Under the pieces are notes generated by a model. It was not told the origin of the DNA, did not search any database, and saw only the letters and a list, made by a program, of their open reading frames with translations. DNA of 64,000 bases from Gilliamella sp. wkB7 (GTDB lineage Bacteria; Pseudomonadota; Gammaproteobacteria; Enterobacterales; Orbaceae): the NCBI RefSeq assembly GCF_001693435.1, contig NZ_CM004509.1, positions 2,666,001 to 2,730,000 of the forward strand. The letters run 5' to 3'. How positions within the stretch are numbered: position 1 is the stretch's first letter; each line of letters opens with the position of its first letter. Below, one piece after another: positions 50,959 to 60,380 of the stretch. The position numbers and the translations under genes are program-made.

Positions 50959-51845
50959 TACCAACCTCGTTCTTGCATGCGTTCCGATTCGGTAAGTTTA
51001 CTGATTTCTATTCCTTTCATTGCTTCACCTAAGCCTTTCGATAATTCCACTAAACGTGGGTAATCATCATAATAGGTTGTAGCTTGCACAATTGCCTTAG
51101 CAAATTTTTCAGGATTTTGTGATTTAAAAATACCAGAACCGACAAATACGCCATCCGCACCAAGTTGCATCATCAAAGCTGCATCGGCAGGAGTTGCTAC
51201 GCCACCAGCAGCAAAATTGACGACAGGTAATTTACCGAGTTGCTTAATTTGTTCTACTAGTTCAAAAGGCGCACCAATTTCTTTAGCAAAAGTCATCAAC
51301 TCATCATCAGATTTACTGACAACCATACGAATTTGTTCATTGACTTTACGCATATGGCGTACCGCTTCAACAATATTACCCGTACCAGGCTCACCTTTGG
51401 TTCTTAACATTGATGCACCTTCACCAATACGACGCAATGCTTCGCCTAAATCACGACAACCACACACAAATGGTACGGTAAAATTACTTTTAAGTAGATG
51501 ATATTGTTCATCGGCAGGGGTTAATACTTCACTTTCATCGATATAATCAACGCCCATTGATTCTAAGATACGAGCTTCAACAATATGCCCAATACGTGCT
51601 TTTGCCATGACAGGAATCGTCACTGCATTCATTACCTGTTCTACTATTGTTGGATCCGCCATTCGGGCAACGCCTCCAGCTGCTCGAATATCCGATGGCA
51701 CACGTTCTAAAGCCATCACTGCGACAGCCCCCGCTTGCTCAGCAATTTTTGCTTGTTCGGCATTAACGACATCCATAATAACACCACCTTTTTGCATTTG
51801 CGCCATGCCACGTTTAACGGTTTGCGTTCCTGTAACTTGATTCAT
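50958..51845 (-). CDS. pdxS: Pyridoxal 5'-phosphate synthase lyase subunit
   Basis: Forms PLP from ribose 5-phosphate, glyceraldehyde 3-phosphate and ammonia. The 295-residue TIM barrel has [29 protein letters not shown], the catalytic lysine region [15 protein letters not shown] and [13 protein letters not shown]. Most gammaproteobacteria use PdxA/PdxJ, so pdxST is notable, although Pasteurellaceae have it too. The divergent MocR-like regulator 427 bp away is a candidate PdxR. Confidence 0.95.
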   Translation of the reverse strand: MNQVTGTQTVKRGMAQMQKGGVIMDVVNAEQAKIAEQAGAVAVMALERVPSDIRAAGGVARMADPTIVEQVMNAVTIPVMAKARIGHIVEARILESMGVDYIDESEVLTPADEQYHLLKSNFTVPFVCGCRDLGEALRRIGEGASMLRTKGEPGTGNIVEAVRHMRKVNEQIRMVVSKSDDELMTFAKEIGAPFELVEQIKQLGKLPVVNFAAGGVATPADAALMMQLGADGVFVGSGIFKSQNPEKFAKAIVQATTYYDDYPRLVELSKGLGEAMKGIEISKLTESERMQERGW

Positions 51846-52272
51846 GCTTGCTCCTAGTAAAGTTCTTAATAATAAAATGTGAGATCAGGTATCTATTATT
51901 CAGAAATATAAGAGTGGAATAAACGGCCAATTGGACTATAATCAAACCATCCAATTTTATTTTATATTCGGTTAAATTTAGGCAACATTAAGTATATTTT
52001 TAGACATTGCTTATAATGCCATTATTTCAATAGATCATCTTTGTTTTGCAATACTTAATGTAATAAAGCGAACATTATCAATGAGATAAATGAAAACCAA
52101 AATAAAATTATAAAGTTTTTTTCTTAGGACATAATTTTTTAATGGTAGGAAATGTATATTAAAAAAGTCGAAACCTAATCACACAAAATTGCGATGGCAT
52201 TAAAAGACTCAACCATTTAATACCAGTTTTAAAAATATTAGACTTATCACTCCGATATAAAAAGAGTAAAAC
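51846..52272. promoter_or_regulatory. pdxST / MocR divergent regulatory region
   Basis: Near pdxS there are two CCAATT motifs (51927-51932, within CCAATTGG, and 51951-51956). Between them GGACTA (51933-51938) resembles the core of PdxR-type sites by recall. A minus-strand TATAGT (51940-51935) there could be the pdxST -10. A plus-strand TATAAT at 52012-52017 could serve the MocR gene. No gene is seen in the region. Confidence 0.4.
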
Positions 52273-53676
52273 ATGTGGCATAAACAAAAACTTGTTCCCT
52301 TTGAAGGGCCAATTTTCAAAAAAGTTATCCAACTGATTGAGTATTATATCGAACATGGGATTTTGATTTCGGGTGAAAGGTTACTTTCAGAACGTGAATT
52401 GGCTAAACAATTGCAAGTAAATCGTTCGACTATCGTACATGCTCTAGATTATTTAACTGAACGCGGTGTATTAATTCGTAAACGTGGTAGTGGTACATAT
52501 GTAAATAATCAAAAATGGGGGGTGCAAGTTTACTCTACGATTAATTGGCGTTTACCTGGACATTTCTTCTATCAAAACAAACAAACATTGTATCAACAAA
52601 AAATTGATAAACTACGGAACAGTAAAACTCAAATATATGATCTTGCTAATGGAGATTTACCCACTGATTTAATTCCCAAATTACAATTACCTAATATATC
52701 ATCGCACGAATTAGTGATGCACGAAAAACAGAGTGATCAACTACAGTTGGGGTTACCCTCACTTAAAGAACAGATTGTGCACTACATGAAAGCATGTTTT
52801 GCTATGCAAGTTAACAGTGATGAGATCTTAATTACTTCAGGTACTCAGCAATCATTGTTCTTAATTACGCAAGGTTTACTCAAACCAGGAGATGCGATTG
52901 GCATTGAGTCTCCTTCTTACTTTTATTCGTTACCCTTATTTCAAGCAGCGGGATTACGCTTATATGGCATAGAGTGTGATGCTCAAGGCATCATGCCGGA
53001 GAGTTTAAAAAAAGTAGTAGAACAACATCAAGTAAAATGGTTGTTCTTAAATCCTGTTTTTCAAAACCCGATGGGATTTGTTATGAGTGATAAACGAAAA
53101 AAAAGGATACTTGATTTTTGTCGATCACAATGTATTGGAATCGTCGAGGATGATGCTTATAGTAATTTAGCCTTTAGCGATAACTTAGCAATCTCACCGA
53201 TTAAAAAGTTTGATAGTAATGATCAGGTTATTTATTTAGGTTCATTATCTAAATATATTGGTCGAAATATTCGAATTGGTTGGATGATTGCGCCTCGAGC
53301 AGTTATCGAAAACTTAGCTAAAATCCGCCAACATATTGATTCAGGGTTAAGCATTTTACCTCAATTATTAGCAGAACAATATTTAAAGAACCACTATCTG
53401 GCACATCAACAACTGCTACGTGAAAAACTAAAATACAGATCGGAGCTATTAATGGATTGGCTAAACACGAAATTTAAAGGTGAGATAACTTATCAACCAT
53501 CATTAGGTGGTTTCCATTTGTATGCAAACTTACCCGTCACAAATACGGCTCAAGAATTAATGTTTTTAAATCACCTATTATCTCAAGGTATTATTGTTGC
53601 ACAAGGCTCAGATTTTGGGGATAGCTTGGGTAAAGTCAGATTAAGTTATGGACATTTTGTTCAGAATCTGATTTGA
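52273..53676 (+). CDS. MocR-type GntR/aminotransferase transcription factor (PdxR candidate)
   Basis: A 467-residue fusion of an N-terminal GntR winged helix (about residues 12-80: LLSERELAKQLQVNRSTIVHALDYLTERGVLIRKRGSGTYV) and a C-terminal aminotransferase fold (about residues 110-460) with FQNPMGFVMS, DDAYSNL and the PLP lysine in GSLSKYIGRNIRIGW. MocR proteins use PLP or related ligands as signals. Divergence from pdxST suggests PdxR; proximity to the NiaP-like gene downstream suggests it also controls that transporter. Confidence 0.88.
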   Translation: MWHKQKLVPFEGPIFKKVIQLIEYYIEHGILISGERLLSERELAKQLQVNRSTIVHALDYLTERGVLIRKRGSGTYVNNQKWGVQVYSTINWRLPGHFFYQNKQTLYQQKIDKLRNSKTQIYDLANGDLPTDLIPKLQLPNISSHELVMHEKQSDQLQLGLPSLKEQIVHYMKACFAMQVNSDEILITSGTQQSLFLITQGLLKPGDAIGIESPSYFYSLPLFQAAGLRLYGIECDAQGIMPESLKKVVEQHQVKWLFLNPVFQNPMGFVMSDKRKKRILDFCRSQCIGIVEDDAYSNLAFSDNLAISPIKKFDSNDQVIYLGSLSKYIGRNIRIGWMIAPRAVIENLAKIRQHIDSGLSILPQLLAEQYLKNHYLAHQQLLREKLKYRSELLMDWLNTKFKGEITYQPSLGGFHLYANLPVTNTAQELMFLNHLLSQGIIVAQGSDFGDSLGKVRLSYGHFVQNLI

Positions 53677-53711
53677 TGAGCAAACTCAAGTCATTTTATC
53701 TGTTAGTTATT

Positions 53712-54932
53712 ATGGAAAATTTAAAAGTATCATCATTATCGATTAATAAGCTATTACTTGTTGCCGGCACAGGTTGGTTGTTTGATGCAATGGACGTTGG
53801 CTTATTATCTTTTATTTTAGCTGCGTTAAAGCAAGATTGGGGGCTTTCACCTGCTCAACTGGGATGGATAGGTAGTGTTAACTCTATCGGTATGGCGGTG
53901 GGTGCATTTGTATTTGGTATTTATGCAGATCAAAAAGGACGTAAATCGGCCTTTTTATTTACCTTACTCATGTTTAGTATTGCCAGTGGTTTAAGTGCCT
54001 TTGCATGGGGACTGGGTAGCTTGCTTGTATTACGTTTTTTCATTGGTATGGGATTAGGTGGTGAATTGCCCGTTGCATCCACATTAGTTAGTGAAAGCGT
54101 TGCACCAGAGGTACGTGGTAGGGTTGTGGTATTACTGGAAAGCTTTTGGGCTGTAGGTTGGGTACTTGCGGCATTGATTGCTTATTTTCTGATCCCGCTT
54201 CCAGCAGTTGGTTGGCGTGGAGCTATGATAATTTGCGCTGCTCCTGCTTTTTATGCGCTCTATTTACGATTTAGCTTACCGGATTCACCAACATACATAC
54301 AGTTAAATTCCAATGCTAAAAAAGATTCCATCCTTCATAAAGTACAGTCATTGTTATCAACAAAGTTTCGTCGTCAAACATTAATGCTATGGATTGTTTG
54401 GTTTTGCGTAGTGTTTTCCTATTATGGCATGTTCTTATGGTTGCCAAGTGTTATGATGATGAAAGGCTTTGGTATGGTTAAAAGCTTTGAATATATTTTG
54501 CTAATGACGCTTGCACAGTTACCTGGTTATTTTACAGTTGCATGGCTAATTGAACGTGTTGGGCGTAAATGGGTGTTAGTTACCTATTTACTTGGTACAT
54601 TAATAAGCGCATATTTGTTTGGTTTGTCTGAATCCGCTAACCAGTTATTATTCTTTGGTGCATTACTTTCGTTCTTTAATTTAGGTGCATGGGGGGCGAT
54701 GTATGCTTACACGCCAGAACAATACACCACTAATATTCGGGCAACGGGTGCCGGCATGGCGGCATCAATTGGTCGTATTGGCGGTATTTTAGGTCCATTA
54801 ATGGTTGGGTTATTAATGGCAAATAATGTATCAATCAGTACCATTTTCGGGCTTTTTAGTTTATCGATCTTAGTTGCAATTATCAGTATTATATTTTTAG
54901 GTTATGAAACAAAACAGACTGAACTTAAATAA
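53712..54932 (+). CDS. niaP: NiaP-like MFS transporter
   Basis: A 12-helix major facilitator of about 406 residues. It closely follows the pattern I recall for B. subtilis NiaP (niacin transporter): GWLFDAMDVGLLSFILAAL, WIGSVNSIGMAVGAFVFG, GMGLGGELPVASTLVSE, LLESFWAVGW, and a terminal ETKQTELK. I chose ATG 53712 for family length; an ATG at 53676 overlaps the MocR stop and would imply coupling. Because it shares an operon with a probable B6 regulator, it might carry a B6 vitamer (also a pyridine) rather than niacin. Confidence 0.8.
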   Translation: MENLKVSSLSINKLLLVAGTGWLFDAMDVGLLSFILAALKQDWGLSPAQLGWIGSVNSIGMAVGAFVFGIYADQKGRKSAFLFTLLMFSIASGLSAFAWGLGSLLVLRFFIGMGLGGELPVASTLVSESVAPEVRGRVVVLLESFWAVGWVLAALIAYFLIPLPAVGWRGAMIICAAPAFYALYLRFSLPDSPTYIQLNSNAKKDSILHKVQSLLSTKFRRQTLMLWIVWFCVVFSYYGMFLWLPSVMMMKGFGMVKSFEYILLMTLAQLPGYFTVAWLIERVGRKWVLVTYLLGTLISAYLFGLSESANQLLFFGALLSFFNLGAWGAMYAYTPEQYTTNIRATGAGMAASIGRIGGILGPLMVGLLMANNVSISTIFGLFSLSILVAIISIIFLGYETKQTELK

Positions 54933-55197
54933 TTACAGGTAATTTATAACAGTATCACCAATCCTAGAAATAAATTGCATTGTGTGGTTTTTATCTTACT
55001 GGTTAATAAACTACACAGTGCGTTTTATAACCTGATGAATAACTGTAACATCGTTTTTTAACACATACATTCCTTATTATTTCATTGATTTGTCTTAACG
55101 ATAATGAATACTTTGGGGCAAGATCGTGTAATTGCAGGTAATTCCACATCTGATTATAATCATTTAGATATCTTTAGAAATTTAAAAGGGGACAATT

Positions 55198-55461
55198 TTG
55201 AAACTATCAAAAAAAGCTTTCCATTATTTAGGTATTATCGCAACAGCAGCTTCGTTATGTATGTATATTTCTTATATTCCACAAATTATTGATAATCTTC
55301 ATGGGTTAAAATCTAATCCAACTCAACCATTAGCGGCTGCAATCAACTGTTTACTTTGGGTGTTTTATGGATTATTACGAGAAAAGAAAGATTGGCCAAT
55401 TGCAATCGCTAATTCTCCTGGTGTCATATTTGGTTTTATCGCATTTCTAACCGCATTATAA
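55198..55461 (+). CDS. SemiSWEET-type sugar transporter
   Basis: An 87-residue protein with three hydrophobic segments and the YIPQ PQ-loop motif at about residues 26-29, followed by NP in KSNPTQPL and a conserved W/N pattern (INCLLWVFYGLL). This matches bacterial SemiSWEETs, which dimerise to carry sugars. The start is TTG with AAAGGGG at good spacing; no in-frame ATG is better placed. Substrate unknown. Confidence 0.85.
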   Translation: MKLSKKAFHYLGIIATAASLCMYISYIPQIIDNLHGLKSNPTQPLAAAINCLLWVFYGLLREKKDWPIAIANSPGVIFGFIAFLTAL

Positions 55462-56165
55462 ATTCTAATAATGATAATGTGACAATCAATCTTGATATTT
55501 GATTTTCGCTGTTTAATTAAAAAAACTTATCCTAACAATTTTAATAATTAACAAAATAACAGAATTATCGCAATTAGCTGTTTACTTTAAACCTATCTAT
55601 TTTAAAAGGTGTAAAGTTTACCAATTGTAAATATTGACTATTTAGATTTCTTATTTGCTATTTGGAATTTTACTGCGTTTTAAATACCAATAATGTTAAA
55701 GCAACAATCACAATATTAATATTTGGCTGTTGCTTTTTTGTTGCAATTTAGACGATAAAAAGCTTTTTTTGTAAAAGAAAAAAGTAAAAAAACACTTGCT
55801 TTTTTTAAGGGTATAAAACCAAAAAATTCGCTGGTTAATTTTTAACCTAGTGAAAATAACAATATAAATCAATTTTATAAAGAGTTATCAACAGGTTTGT
55901 TAAATACTTATCAAATAGTATAGTGAATAATTTTGGTGATATAAAATTAAAAAATTTTTATGAATGATTAATATTCGTCCATTGTAAAGACTTTAATATA
56001 ATATTATAGTAAAAAGTGTCAGTGATATTTTGATAATGATTTAAATTTTAGAATAAATGGCATTTTTTATCCGATGTAGTTGATGGTATTTACCTGAAAA
56101 AAGACCAGCTATTTTTATTCAATAGTTGTGAAGTAGGTAATGATGAGACAAAAGGAATGAATATT
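55462..56165. other. Long AT-rich region with one strong hairpin
   Basis: No open frame with a ribosome binding site is seen over about 700 bp. At 55698-55736 a hairpin with perfect 9-bp arms AAAGCAACA and TGTTGCTTT and a T run resembles a rho-independent terminator. It lies 237 bp after the SemiSWEET stop, so it could end that transcript or a small RNA from this region. The rest is low-complexity AT-rich DNA. Confidence 0.4.
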
Positions 56166-56390
56166 ATGACTGAGATAAATTTTTCAGATGACTTGATAAA
56201 AGAATTTATCTACTCCGTATACCGTAAAGAAGTATTGTTAAATTTAAAAGGAGTAGTATTAACTGAAGCTGATCGAAAAAAATTGCACGAAAAAAGAGAT
56301 TTTGTGAATAGTTTATCGGAAGATGAATTAAACGATATCCGAACTTGGATTGTGAATAGATTAAAATTATTGGAAAACCAACACCAGTAA
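56166..56390 (+). CDS. Small hypothetical protein
   Basis: A 74-residue, charged, probably helical protein (DDLIKEFIYSVYRKEVLLNLKG, EADRKKLHEKRDFVNSLSEDELNDIRTWIVNRL). The ATG at 56166 has AAAAGGA nine bases upstream; an ATG at 56157 touches that site. No family is recognised. Its amphipathic pattern and coding bias look genuine. Confidence 0.6.
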   Translation: MTEINFSDDLIKEFIYSVYRKEVLLNLKGVVLTEADRKKLHEKRDFVNSLSEDELNDIRTWIVNRLKLLENQHQ

Positions 56391-56520
56391 TCATTATTCC
56401 ATTTTTTCCAAAATTCGTTTTATCATCACTCACTTTTATGAAGTAATTATGTACAACAAATGTAGACAGATTCACCAATAGTTTTATAATGTTGGCAGTT
56501 CTATATTAAAAGGAAAGGAA

Positions 56521-56904
56521 ATGAAAAAGTTAGTCTTGGTTCTGTTATTAAGTTTACCAATGATGGCTGTAGCATCTAATTGTGATGATATCAGTGCCAA
56601 TATAGCTAAAAAAATAGAAAATAATGGTGTTGATCCTTCAAAATTTCAATTGAAACTCATTTCAGTAGATCAAGCCGATCAACAAACAGAAGGTAAAATT
56701 GTCGGATCTTGTGATCGTGGTCAACAAAAGATTGTTTATGTGCTCTTTAAAGATATATCCGCAACGACTAAAACAACCGAACAAACATCAACAACCCAAG
56801 ATCAGAACCAAAAAACTCAATCTGATGCATCAGTTCAACAAGAAGCAGCAGCTCCGCCCGCTACAGAAAATCAGGAACCCCAAATTGAGTCAGAAAACAG
56901 ATAA
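56521..56904 (+). CDS. DUF1161-family periplasmic protein
   Basis: A 127-residue protein with a Sec signal (cut after AVAS, about residue 19). A DUF1161 core has two cysteines (NCDDISANIAKKIENNGV and VGSCDRGQQKIVYV) that probably form a disulfide. The last 45 residues are a Gln/Thr/Pro-rich low-complexity tail not typical of the family. AAAGGA lies upstream. Function unknown. Confidence 0.75.
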   Translation: MKKLVLVLLLSLPMMAVASNCDDISANIAKKIENNGVDPSKFQLKLISVDQADQQTEGKIVGSCDRGQQKIVYVLFKDISATTKTTEQTSTTQDQNQKTQSDASVQQEAAAPPATENQEPQIESENR

Positions 56905-56925
56905 GTAAGTTTAATAAAATAGATA

Positions 56926-56974
56926 GAGTAGGCTCACTAAGCTATATCTACAATGTGACCGAATAAGCCTACTC
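56926..56974 (+). terminator. Large stem-loop after the DUF1161 gene
   Basis: Outer arms GAGTAGGCT and AGCCTACTC with an inner TCAC/GTGA stem form an extended hairpin 21 bp after the stop. There is no U run, so it may be a 3' structure rather than a terminator. Confidence 0.4.
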
Positions 56975-57089
56975 AACTGCAATAATAAAAATTAATTTTT
57001 TAGTTGATAATAAATGAACAAAAAGAAAGTAAAACTTAATAATAAATTATTACTCATGTAAAAGTTTTGTTCATAATTCTAGATATTTA

Positions 57090-57164
57090 TTTAATTGGGG
57101 TGCTATAGGCTGAAATTATATCAGTAGAATCTGATTCGTTTAATGCCGACGAAAGGAGTTTAAA
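57090..57164 (+). ncRNA. TPP riboswitch (THI element)
   Basis: The conserved THI-box blocks appear in order: GGGGTGC (57097-57103), GGCTGAAAT (57109-57117, consensus GGCTGAGAT), GAATCTGAT (consensus GAACCTGAT), TAATGCCGACG (consensus TAATGCCAGCG), then AAAGGA. Closing P1 can pair TTTAA (57090-57094) with TTTAAA (57159-57164). It precedes tenA, a thiamine salvage gene. The following stem AAAACAG/CTGTTTT (57162-57190) and TCGTC (57193-57197), complementary to the aptamer GACGA, may form the expression platform acting on the tenA ribosome binding site. Confidence 0.85.
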
Positions 57165-57227
57165 ACAGACTTTTTCTGCAAGACTGTTTTGCTCGTCAGT
57201 AGCTGAGTTGTTAAAAAAGGAGCTGTT

Positions 57228-57890
57228 ATGTCATCGTTTTACTCACTTATTCAATCATGTCAAACTGATTGGGATCACTATATTCAACATGAATTTATTC
57301 AACGATTAGGCAAAGGAACATTAGATATAACCTGTTTCCAGCACTATTTAAAACAAGACTATCTATTTTTAATCAATTTTTCACGGGTTTGGGGACTTGC
57401 TGTCTATAAAAGTAATGATATTTCAGAAATTAAGCAATCTTTAAATAGTTTAAAAACGATTGTTGAAGTTGAACTCGATTTACATATTGAATATTGTAAA
57501 AGATGGCGAATAAATGAAAATGAACTCAATACGCTAACGGAAGCCAAAGCAAATAAGGCATATACGCAGTATGTGCTTGATGTTGGATTACAAGGTGATA
57601 TTTTAGACTTACATATTGTATTGGCTCCTTGTTTAATCGGTTATGGTATGATTGCCAAATGGTTAAAAAAACAACTTTGGTATGATGCTAAAAATAACCC
57701 ATATACCAGTTGGATTAAAATGTATGCCAGTAAGGAGTTTCAACAAGCAATGCAAAATGAAATTGCTTGGATTGATCAACGTTTAATAAATATCGATACG
57801 AGCCGATTTGAACAGTTAACGACAATATTCAAGCAGGCTACACAGCTTGAAGCTAATTTTTGGCAAATGGGATTGGATAGGAGTTTTTAG
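57228..57890 (+). CDS. tenA: Thiaminase II / aminopyrimidine aminohydrolase TenA
   Basis: Hydrolyses formylaminopyrimidine or aminopyrimidine breakdown products of thiamine to HMP for salvage. The 220-residue helical protein has Asp44 in QDYLFL, catalytic Cys135 in LAPCLIGYG, and Glu208 near the C terminus, matching B. subtilis TenA positions. AAAGGAG precedes the ATG, and a TPP riboswitch lies upstream. No other thi gene adjoins. Confidence 0.9.
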   Translation: MSSFYSLIQSCQTDWDHYIQHEFIQRLGKGTLDITCFQHYLKQDYLFLINFSRVWGLAVYKSNDISEIKQSLNSLKTIVEVELDLHIEYCKRWRINENELNTLTEAKANKAYTQYVLDVGLQGDILDLHIVLAPCLIGYGMIAKWLKKQLWYDAKNNPYTSWIKMYASKEFQQAMQNEIAWIDQRLINIDTSRFEQLTTIFKQATQLEANFWQMGLDRSF

Positions 57891-57897
57891 TCAAAAT

Positions 57898-57925
57898 CAT
57901 ACTTTACCATTTAAGGTAAAGTATG
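57898..57925. terminator. Bidirectional terminator between tenA and asnA
   Basis: Eleven-base arms CATACTTTACC and GGTAAAGTATG with loop ATTTAA lie between the converging genes. Confidence 0.8.
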
Positions 57926-57935
57926 TTTACTGCGA

Positions 57936-58928
57936 CTAAAGCAATTGTGAATAATTTTGTTTGGTTGAATCATCCCAAACGCTAGCTTGAACTTGACCAA
58001 TATGTTTTTGTTGTAGAAGTAACATAACTAGACGAGATTGACCAATTCCACCACCTATGGTTTGTAATAGTTCTCCATTGACTAAAGCTTGGTGCCAAGC
58101 AAATTGTAACCGATCTTCATCACCTGTAATTTTCAATTGACGTTTTAATGTTTCTGGGTCGACACGAATACCCATAGATGAAATTTCAAATGCGCTATTT
58201 AAAATTGGATTCCAAACTAAAATATCACCATTTAATCCTTTAGAACCCATTTCATTATCGCTACTCCAATCATCATAATCTGGAGCACGAACATCATGTT
58301 TTTCGTTATTTGCCAACTTACCGCCAATACCAATTAAAAATACAGCGCCAAGTTCCTTAGTTATCGCATTTTCACGCTCTTTAGGGGATAAATTTGGATA
58401 ACGTTTTAACAGTTGCTCACTGTCCATAAAGGTTATTGATTCAGGTAAAAAACGGGAAAGATGATATTTTTCGGATACTGCTTTTTCAGTCGCTTTAATG
58501 GCTGAATAAATTTTTTCAACCGTCTGTTTTAAATAAGTTAGATTACGATCTTCTGGTCGAATTACTTTTTCCCAATCCCATTGATCAACATAGACAGAAT
58601 GAATAGGTGATAAGCGATCTTCATCAGGACGCAATGCTTTCATGTTAGCATATAAGCCTTCACCAACAGCAAAATGGTGATCACTTAAAATTTTACGTTT
58701 CCATTTAGCGAGTGAATGCACTACCTCAAATTGGGCATCATTAATGGTTTTCACTTTAACTTGCACTGCGTTTTCAGTTCCAGATAAATTATCTTGAACA
58801 CCATCACCAACTTTACTCAGTAGAGGGGCTTGAACTTCGATTAATGATAAATTTTCCGCTAACTTATCGGCAAAAAATTGTTTTACAAAGCTAATTCGCT
58901 GCTGTTGTTCTTTAAATGATATCTGCAT
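57936..58928 (-). CDS. asnA: Aspartate-ammonia ligase
   Basis: Makes asparagine from aspartate, ammonia and ATP. The 330-residue class II tRNA-synthetase-like enzyme equals E. coli AsnA. It shows [66 protein letters not shown] and [15 protein letters not shown] dispersed GTTTCAG-pair element lies about 145 bp upstream of its start, next to the CRISPR leader. Confidence 0.96.
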   Translation of the reverse strand: MQISFKEQQQRISFVKQFFADKLAENLSLIEVQAPLLSKVGDGVQDNLSGTENAVQVKVKTINDAQFEVVHSLAKWKRKILSDHHFAVGEGLYANMKALRPDEDRLSPIHSVYVDQWDWEKVIRPEDRNLTYLKQTVEKIYSAIKATEKAVSEKYHLSRFLPESITFMDSEQLLKRYPNLSPKERENAITKELGAVFLIGIGGKLANNEKHDVRAPDYDDWSSDNEMGSKGLNGDILVWNPILNSAFEISSMGIRVDPETLKRQLKITGDEDRLQFAWHQALVNGELLQTIGGGIGQSRLVMLLLQQKHIGQVQASVWDDSTKQNYSQLL

Positions 58929-59073
58929 GTTTAGTCTCTAATTATTTATAATTTGTGCAGGTAAATTAAACTAGAAAATAAAAATTTGCAAGATACAATC
59001 AGCCAAATGCAAAGAGTGACAATAGTGATCAACAATTTATAGTCTGTTTACTAACAAATAATAGGTATTTCTA

Positions 59074-59117
59074 TTTTGTCAAAAAGTTTCAGGTTAACCA
59101 TACGTTTCAGTATAAAA
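59074..59117 (+). repeat. Dispersed GTTTCAG-pair element, copy 2
   Basis: Begins TTTTGTC, carries two GTTTCAG heptamers 18 bp apart and ends TATAAAA. It lies at the outer end of the first CRISPR leader copy and upstream of asnA. Confidence 0.65.
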
Positions 59118-59606
59118 GATAAATAAATAATCTAAATTAATTTTATGTTTATAAAAAAATATAATATTGAGCCAATATAAGTATTTACTTTTAAAACAGT
59201 ATAATAAATTCCAAATAACCGCGCTTATAAAATTATTTTCATTCAAAAAGAATATATTGGATCACTCAAAATTACAGAAATGCACTTACTAAAAAAACAC
59301 TACTTGAGTTTAATTTGTAAAAATTTTATAACTAAGCTACACATGCAAACAACTATAAAAATAGAGTCATTTTGATAACAACAAATCATTAAAAATAGAA
59401 CAATAAAAATTCCTATTTTTAACTACATGAAAAATATATATTTATTGGTAGAATTCCGTAGAATCGAAATTTAATTTCCATTAATTTTAATTAATCAAAT
59501 AAAAACAGTGTGTTATAAATACAGATTTTAATAAAAAATAGCCTAAAAAATCGGTAGAAATTTGGTGGTCAATATTTTAATTATAAAACAGTATGTTATA
59601 ATTGGT
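59074..59606 (+). repeat. CRISPR leader, copy 1
   Basis: This 533-bp AT-rich leader abuts the first repeat of array 1 and is matched in length and order by 62172-62703. The inner block of about 395 bp (from 59212) is nearly identical between copies; the outer 138 bp has diverged apart from the GTTTCAG element. A TCAA-N4-TTA sequence (59569-59579), 27 bp before the repeat, resembles an IHF site, consistent with type I-E adaptation. No gene is seen in the leader. Confidence 0.8.
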
Positions 59607-60062
59607 CTGTTCCCTGTACACACAGGGATAAACCGCTAAACAATTTGATGAACCAATCACAATTGCACTGTTCCCTGTACACACAGGGATAAACCGGTAT
59701 GATGGTGGATCACGTTGTAGATTATATCCTGTTCCCTGTACACACAGGGATAAACCGCTCTAGGTAAACCTATCGTCATTACATCTGGACTGTTCCCTGT
59801 ACACACAGGGATAAACCGCAACGTAGTTATCAATGAAAATTGTCAGATACCTGTTCCCTGTACACACAGGGATAAACCGCCAAATTTCCTATTTCGTCGG
59901 TAGTCACGCCGCTGTTTCCTGTACACACAGGGATAAACCGGCATTGATTTGTGTTTGCCTTTCTTGCCTTTTCTGTTCCCTGTACACACAGGGATAAACC
60001 GATTTGCGTGATGAGTTGTATCAATTACTGATTGTGTTCCCTGTATACACAGGTATTAATCA
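59607..60062 (+). CRISPR. CRISPR array 1, type I-E-like, 8 repeats and 7 spacers
   Basis: The 29-bp repeats begin CTGTTCCC, contain the palindrome CCCTGT-ACAC-ACAGGG and end ATAAACCG, matching the type I-E repeat plan. Starts are 59607, 59668, 59729, 59790, 59851, 59912, 59973 and 60034. All seven spacers are exactly 32 bp. Repeat 6 has one C to T change. The last repeat (60034) is degenerate at both ends (GTGTTCC..., ...AGGTATTAATCA), marking the leader-distal end. Transcription is therefore rightward from the leader. No cas gene is in the window. Confidence 0.97.
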
Positions 60063-60380
60063 ATAGTAGACATGAATTTTAACTCTACTCAGTTACAGTT
60101 GTTTAGTATTTATAAACAAACCTTAGCCACTGTCATCGACCAGTTGAATAATTTGCGAGAAAAAAACAGAATCGCCAGTGTTAAAACGGTTATGCTTTAT
60201 TGCTATTACAGAATTACAGAGTGCGCAAATGTGATTCGTCAAATCTTTTACTTTCTCAGATATCCGTTCATAACCAAATATCTATTTACATTCATTAACC
60301 TAAAAAATAGGATTTATATAGTTATATTGTATAAAATATTTCCATATTAAAAATGGATATAAAGCACTTGAGAATATAGC
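60063..60380. other. Region between array 1 and the PAAR gene
   Basis: An open frame at 60072-60350 could encode 92 residues but has no ribosome binding site and no recognisable domain, so I do not call it a gene. It might be a remnant of an earlier cassette gene. The promoter of the PAAR operon is expected just before 60381. Confidence 0.35.

Noticed and set aside
55104-55292. Open frame overlapping the SemiSWEET start
   Set aside because: It overlaps a well-supported transporter in another frame and has no recognisable product.
59043-59073. Second relic CRISPR repeat just before leader copy 1
   Set aside because: The alignment gives only about 13 of 29 matches, no better than expected in AT-rich DNA.
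59830-60024. Open frame on the minus strand through CRISPR array 1 with repeated FIPVCTGN-like peptides
   Set aside because: The repeated peptide is a translation of the CRISPR repeats; there is no ribosome binding site or known domain.
60072-60350. Open frame of 92 codons between array 1 and the PAAR gene
   Set aside because: It starts at the end of the degenerate repeat without a ribosome binding site, and the C-terminal half is low-complexity AT-derived. It may be a remnant but is not supportable as a gene.
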